Below are positions 14,312 through 17,804 of a stretch of 17,804 nt of DNA, piece after piece. The notes under the pieces were generated by a model. The model was not told the DNA's origin, made no database searches, and worked only from the letters and a program-made list of their open reading frames with translations. Position numbers and translations under genes: made by a program. Within the stretch, counting starts at the first letter, position 1; the number at the start of each line of letters is the position of its first letter. The DNA is taken from positions 1-17,804 of the forward strand of contig SFMJ01000015.1 of the NCBI GenBank assembly GCA_004553095.1. The letters are read 5' to 3'. Source of the DNA: Bacteroidales bacterium. Its GTDB lineage: Bacteria; Bacteroidota; Bacteroidia; Bacteroidales; Muribaculaceae.

Positions 14312-14911
14312 ATGGAGACAAGTATAGTATTTCCCTTCGATAAGGATATCGTCGACACTCGCGACACTACCGGAATCCACCCCTTCAGCATTTACAATTC
14401 GTCGACGTCGCGACGTCGCGAGGTGTGGGGGATAGTGGCGATGGGTCTTGGCAATGAGATTGGTGTAGAGGGAGATATGCCGTGGCATCTGCCGGAAGAT
14501 CTTCGACATTTCAAGGATGTGACGATGGGACATCCGATAGTGATGGGTCGCGCCACATGGCAGTCGTTGCCACGCAAGCCGTTGCCGGGTCGCGTCAATA
14601 TCGTGCTGACACGACAGTCGGGTTATGAAGCCCCGGGGGCGGAATTGGCAGGGACTCTTGCTGAGGCTCTGTCGATGGCGCCTCCGCCGGAGGTGCCGAT
14701 AGTCATCGGGGGCGGGCAGATCTATGCCGAAGCGATGCCTCTGCTGACCCGAATCTATGTGACTCGCATCGAGTCGCATTTCGAAGGGGCTGATACCTTC
14801 TTCCCCGAGATCGACCCCACGGTGTGGCGTATGGTAGAGGAGTCGGAAATCCTGCTCTCCAAGAGCGGGCTGAACTATCGTTTCGAGCGATATGACCGCC
14901 ATGAGCCATAA
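14312..14911 (+). CDS. folA: Dihydrofolate reductase with an N-terminal extension
   Basis: The product reduces dihydrofolate to tetrahydrofolate with NADPH. The family pattern starts at residue 38 (VWGIVAMGLGNEIG). It continues with the substrate site DMPWHLPEDLRHFK (55-68, where D63 corresponds to the catalytic acid), MGRATW (78-83), GRVNIVLTRQ (93-102) and the NADPH-binding GGGQIY (133-138). A normal DHFR is about 160 residues; this frame gives 199, the surplus being about 37 N-terminal residues without family similarity. I kept the ATG at 14312 because it directly follows a short A-rich leader and a -7 element. A GTG at the VWG segment would give a normal-sized enzyme. thyA, the frequent partner, is not nearby. 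A GT4 gene starts 22 bases after the stop. Confidence 0.93.
   Translation: METSIVFPFDKDIVDTRDTTGIHPFSIYNSSTSRRREVWGIVAMGLGNEIGVEGDMPWHLPEDLRHFKDVTMGHPIVMGRATWQSLPRKPLPGRVNIVLTRQSGYEAPGAELAGTLAEALSMAPPPEVPIVIGGGQIYAEAMPLLTRIYVTRIESHFEGADTFFPEIDPTVWRMVEESEILLSKSGLNYRFERYDRHEP
14403..14418. repeat. Perfect 16-bp palindrome inside the folA 5' region
   Basis: CGACGTCGCGACGTCG is its own reverse complement and also two copies of the palindromic octamer CGACGTCG. It lies in the part encoding the unusual N-terminal extension, just before the conserved DHFR sequence begins. Confidence 0.6.
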
Positions 14912-14933
14912 GAGCGAGTAATCAGGACGCAAT

Positions 14934-16208
14934 ATGAAAGTAGTAATCATCAATAAGTCAGATGCGATAGGGGGTGCGGCGATAGTGAGCCGACGCCTTA
15001 TGGAGGCGTTGCGCATGGAGGGTGTCGATGCCGAGATGCTGGTGGTGGATCGGCAGACCGATTCGCCCGATGTCCATCTTGCGTCGAGCCGAGCCGCTAT
15101 CCGCGTTCCTTTCCTTGCTGAGCGCCTGAAGATCTTCGCAGCCAATGGCTTCAATCGGCAGGATCTTTTTAAGGTCGATACGGCCTCCGACGGGTTGCCT
15201 CTTGATCGCCATCCGCTGGTGAGGGAGGCTGATGTGATCTGTCTGAATTGGGTGAACCAGGGGATGCTCTCCCTGCGAGGGTTGAAACGTCTTTTGGACC
15301 TTGGCAAGCCTGTGGTGTGGACCATGCACGACATGTGGAACATGACCGGGATCTGCCATCACGCCGGCGAGTGTGAGCGCTGGCAGTCGCATTGTGGCAA
15401 CTGCCCACTTTTGGGGGCGCGTGCATCTAAGGGCGACCTCTCGGCGCGCGTGCATCGGCGCAAGGCGAATATCTATCAAGGCGATCTGATGGGGGAGGGG
15501 AGGTTGCATTTTGTGCCGGTGTCCAATTGGCTTGCGGAGCATGCACGGCGGTCGTCGCTCTTGGCTGGTATGCCTATATCGGTGATAGCCAATGCTTTCC
15601 CGGTGCCGAATGGGATGCCGGAGCATGTCGGAGGCGGCGATAAGTTTAACATCGTGATGGGCGCTGCGCGGCTTGACGATCCGGTCAAGGGGCTTCCTAT
15701 CCTGGTGGAAGCGACTCGCATACTCGCAGCGCGATACCCGGAGGAGGCGAGCGATATGCGCCTCACCACCTTCGGCACGCTTCGCGATCCGGAAGCACTC
15801 GCCGGTGTGGCTATCGAGCATCGTCATTTAGGGCGTATCTCGGGAGAGGAGAATGTGCGCGACGTATATTGCCATGGCGATGCCGTGGTGTCGACATCGC
15901 TCTATGAGACCTTGCCCGGCACGCTGGTCGAAGGGCAGGTATATGGGTGTGTGCCGGTGTCATTCCGACGTGGCGGACAACCTGATATCGTCGACCATCT
16001 CGCCACCGGCTATCTCGCCGAGTGGGATGACGACATCGTCACTGCCGCCGGCAATATCGCCGCCGGGATGGTGGCGGCTCGACGCATGGCGGGAGAAGAG
16101 ACTCGACGCCGCATGTATCAATCGGCTGCCCGACGATTCGCAGCGCCGGTGATAGCCCGGAAATATATCGACCTCTTCGAGCAATTGCTCCGAGAACCGA
16201 AGAGGTAA
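14934..16208 (+). CDS. GT4-family glycosyltransferase with cysteine-rich loop
   Basis: The 424-residue GT-B enzyme starts MKVVIINKSDAIGGAAIVSRRL, with the glycine-rich acceptor-side loop of family 4 at residues 13-19. A WTMHDMW segment (129-135) is followed by four cysteines at 141, 147, 154 and 157 (CHHAGEC...CGNC), a pattern typical of a WcaC-like subgroup and a possible metal site. The C-terminal Rossmann domain contains GAARLDDPVKGLPILVEA (nucleotide side) and the retaining-GT EX7E motif at E325 and E333 (YETLPGTLVEGQ). It probably adds a sugar to a lipid-linked or surface glycan at the cytoplasmic face of the membrane. Donor and acceptor are not predictable. It lies between folA and cdd, 22 and 59 bases away, apart from any large glycan cluster. 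Confidence 0.9.
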   Translation: MKVVIINKSDAIGGAAIVSRRLMEALRMEGVDAEMLVVDRQTDSPDVHLASSRAAIRVPFLAERLKIFAANGFNRQDLFKVDTASDGLPLDRHPLVREADVICLNWVNQGMLSLRGLKRLLDLGKPVVWTMHDMWNMTGICHHAGECERWQSHCGNCPLLGARASKGDLSARVHRRKANIYQGDLMGEGRLHFVPVSNWLAEHARRSSLLAGMPISVIANAFPVPNGMPEHVGGGDKFNIVMGAARLDDPVKGLPILVEATRILAARYPEEASDMRLTTFGTLRDPEALAGVAIEHRHLGRISGEENVRDVYCHGDAVVSTSLYETLPGTLVEGQVYGCVPVSFRRGGQPDIVDHLATGYLAEWDDDIVTAAGNIAAGMVAARRMAGEETRRRMYQSAARRFAAPVIARKYIDLFEQLLREPKR

Positions 16209-16267
16209 GAGGCAGACTGTGAGATAGATAAATGACAATAACGAAAATTTAAGATCTATAATAAAAT

Positions 16268-16735
16268 ATGGAAACGAAACAAATTATCACCGAAGTTCGG
16301 GTGTATGGATATGAGGAGCTGGGCGAGGAGGATCGCCTGCTGGTGGATAAAGCCAAGGAGATGACGAGCCGGAGTTATGCACCCTACTCCGAGTTTCATG
16401 TAGGGGCGGCGATTCTGATGGCGAATGGAAATATAGTGTTAGGGGCTAATCAGGAGAATGCCGCCTATCCTTCGGGCACATGTGCCGAGCGCACCGCCTG
16501 CTATCAGGCATCGGCATTATATCCCGGAGTGGCTATGAAGAAGATCGCCATCGCGGCATGGACACGTGGTGATTTCCAATCACATCCGGTGAGCCCATGC
16601 GGAGCATGCCGTCAGGCGCTGCTCGAATATGAACATAAATATGGAGCGATGGAAGTGCTGCTATATGGCAAGGAGAGAGTCTATGTCCTCCCCTCGATAG
16701 CCTCCCTCCTCCCCCTCTGCTTCGCCGAGTTCTGA
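16268..16735 (+). CDS. cdd: Cytidine deaminase
   Basis: The 155-residue enzyme deaminates cytidine and deoxycytidine to uridine forms in pyrimidine salvage. It is of the short, tetrameric type. The substrate-binding FHVGAA is at residues 43-48. The catalytic zinc motif TCAERTA has the zinc ligand C72 and the proton-shuttling E74. The second half PCGACRQ supplies C111 and C114. NQENAAYPSG precedes the first motif, as in the family. The chosen ATG follows an A/T-rich leader without a Shine-Dalgarno site, 59 bases behind the glycosyltransferase gene, so it may be cotranscribed. The length is slightly above the usual 130-140 because of a longer N-terminus. Confidence 0.95.
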   Translation: METKQIITEVRVYGYEELGEEDRLLVDKAKEMTSRSYAPYSEFHVGAAILMANGNIVLGANQENAAYPSGTCAERTACYQASALYPGVAMKKIAIAAWTRGDFQSHPVSPCGACRQALLEYEHKYGAMEVLLYGKERVYVLPSIASLLPLCFAEF

Positions 16736-16791
16736 CTAATGGCAGGGGGATGGGGTGTAGAAAAAATATAGCACAATAACATTCTTTGACA

Positions 16792-17804
16792 GTGGAAATA
16801 TTGGATAATATTCTAAAAAAAATAAAACGCATTAAGATCAGTTTCAACACGCTGCTGCTCATTATTTTCCTGGTGGGAATCGGCTTCTATTTCCTCGGTA
16901 CGCCTCGCACCGGCGATGACAATGCTTTTCTTGAGTTTTTCAAGCCGTGGTTTGATTCGCAGCCGGAACTTATTAACGAGCAAGGTATAGCTATGGTAGA
17001 TAAGGGAGGCAATTTTTTAAAATATGGCTTCCCTATCGATGAATATGTCGAGACAATAAAAAATAGATATAATGGCGATAATATCCGCTTATCGAATATA
17101 ATAGCGATATTTTTTCTAATTATACCCCGGTGGATAGGTCCGCTAATCACTTTGCTTTTAATATTTCTGATTGTTAGGGAGTCATTCCGGATGTCTGATC
17201 TTGATCCGGATTCCTCACCATTGATGCCAATCTATCTTGGACTGTTCACTATATTGATATGGACAGGCGATGCTCTTAATCAGCTTGATTTTCAAGTGAA
17301 TTATATATGGGGTGTGTTTGTAGCGGTCATGCTGTTGCGCTGTCTGAGAAGTCAAAAGAGGGGGATAGCGAGTTCAATCATATTAGGCGTTGTGATGGGG
17401 TGGTGGCATGAGGGCCTTGCCTTGCCGATATTGGTCGGGTTAGTGGCGATGTGTATAGTGTTCCGAGAATGCAGACAGAAGAAATATTATGCGGCGATAG
17501 TGGCTTTGGCGATAGCAATGGGATTTCAAGTTATGAGTCCCGGCACGTATCACCGCATGAATAACGGACTTGTGTCATCGTCTTATATATTTGATATTGA
17601 GATAATTAAAGTGGAGATTAGAGAAACTGCTTTGTTCTGGCTGACGCTCTTACTCTCCCTTATTGTGGCGATGCGTGTCGGCTGGCGGCGAGTATTTACA
17701 GATAGACTGATCATTTTTCTATTGGTGAGTAGCACAGTGTCGTTGGCCATATTATGCAGTTCATCAATGTTCTGCCGAGCAGGATTCTGGATGTTTTATG
17801 CTGT
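16792..17804 (+). CDS. Polytopic membrane protein, DUF6056/glycosyltransferase-like, 3' part outside the window
   Basis: An open frame without stops runs from a TAA at 16777 to the window end. No ATG occurs until about residue 68, so initiation must use GTG (16792) or a nearby TTG (16786, 16801). The visible 337 residues start with a basic segment and a hydrophobic helix (about 17-35). A GDDNAFLEFFKPWF motif follows, an acidic residue pair after the first helix as in GT-C type and DUF6056 membrane proteins. Several further membrane helices follow, with NYIWGVF near 175 and WWHEGLALP near 205. Such proteins are often found in surface-glycan loci. The gene is far richer in ATA, TTA and AAT codons than its neighbours, which hints at transfer. 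I do not assign a reaction. Confidence 0.65.
   Translation, partial: MEILDNILKKIKRIKISFNTLLLIIFLVGIGFYFLGTPRTGDDNAFLEFFKPWFDSQPELINEQGIAMVDKGGNFLKYGFPIDEYVETIKNRYNGDNIRLSNIIAIFFLIIPRWIGPLITLLLIFLIVRESFRMSDLDPDSSPLMPIYLGLFTILIWTGDALNQLDFQVNYIWGVFVAVMLLRCLRSQKRGIASSIILGVVMGWWHEGLALPILVGLVAMCIVFRECRQKKYYAAIVALAIAMGFQVMSPGTYHRMNNGLVSSSYIFDIEIIKVEIRETALFWLTLLLSLIVAMRVGWRRVFTDRLIIFLLVSSTVSLAILCSSSMFCRAGFWMFYA

Noticed and set aside
14285..15827. Minus-strand frames (352 and 289 codons) opposite folA and the glycosyltransferase gene
   Set aside because: Both are antisense to well-supported genes and their translations show no recognisable domain.

Overview
The window looks like a chromosomal segment of a member of the Bacteroidales. 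Several genes are preceded by the Bacteroidetes-type -7 element TAnnTTTG, and only one clear Shine-Dalgarno site was seen. There is also a DUF4143-type ATPase, a lipoprotein with a thioredoxin-like fold, and a REP-associated transposase of a type I associate with gut Bacteroidales. Muribaculaceae is a plausible family, but I cannot prove it from this sequence. Composition is moderately GC-rich across most of the window and turns clearly AT-rich in the last kilobase.

Layout. The left edge (1-768, minus) holds the first 256 codons of an AAA/DUF4143 ATPase. Its leader carries a 33-bp tandem repeat, and a very well matched promoter lies just upstream. A rightward block follows: ychF, a GNAT-like acyltransferase (candidate glycine-lipid enzyme) and a Wzx-like flippase. 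Next come a tRNA-Pro(CGG) gene, a terminator-like hairpin and metG. Between metG and the leftward transposase gene is a perfect bidirectional terminator enclosed in an inverted pair of GCGAGC/GCTCGC hairpin elements. A third copy of that element lies beyond the other end of the transposase gene. The whole has the form of a RAYT gene with its cognate REP elements.

The leftward block 14170-8379 reads, in transcription order: a Na/Pi-cotransporter family protein with a PhoU-like tail, manC (mannose-1-phosphate guanylyltransferase), a thioredoxin-fold lipoprotein whose start lies one base after the manC stop, and comM. After comM lies a roughly 190-base tract that is almost pure purine on the plus strand. 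It is therefore C-rich in the comM transcript and is a candidate Rho-dependent terminator. A divergent promoter region (14171-14311) separates this block from a rightward block: folA (dihydrofolate reductase with an N-terminal extension), a GT4 glycosyltransferase, cdd (cytidine deaminase) and the 5' part of an AT-rich polytopic membrane protein that runs off the window.

Themes. Housekeeping genes (ychF, metG, folA, cdd, tRNA-Pro) alternate with envelope and glycan genes (flippase, ManC for GDP-mannose, GT4, acyltransferase, lipoprotein, last membrane protein). I see no phage, CRISPR array or classical toxin-antitoxin pair. The parts most worth a second look are the RAYT/REP module, the 33-bp leader repeats of the AAA ATPase gene, the two intergenic heptamer-repeat arrays, the polypyrimidine tail of comM, and the hairpin between tRNA-Pro and metG.
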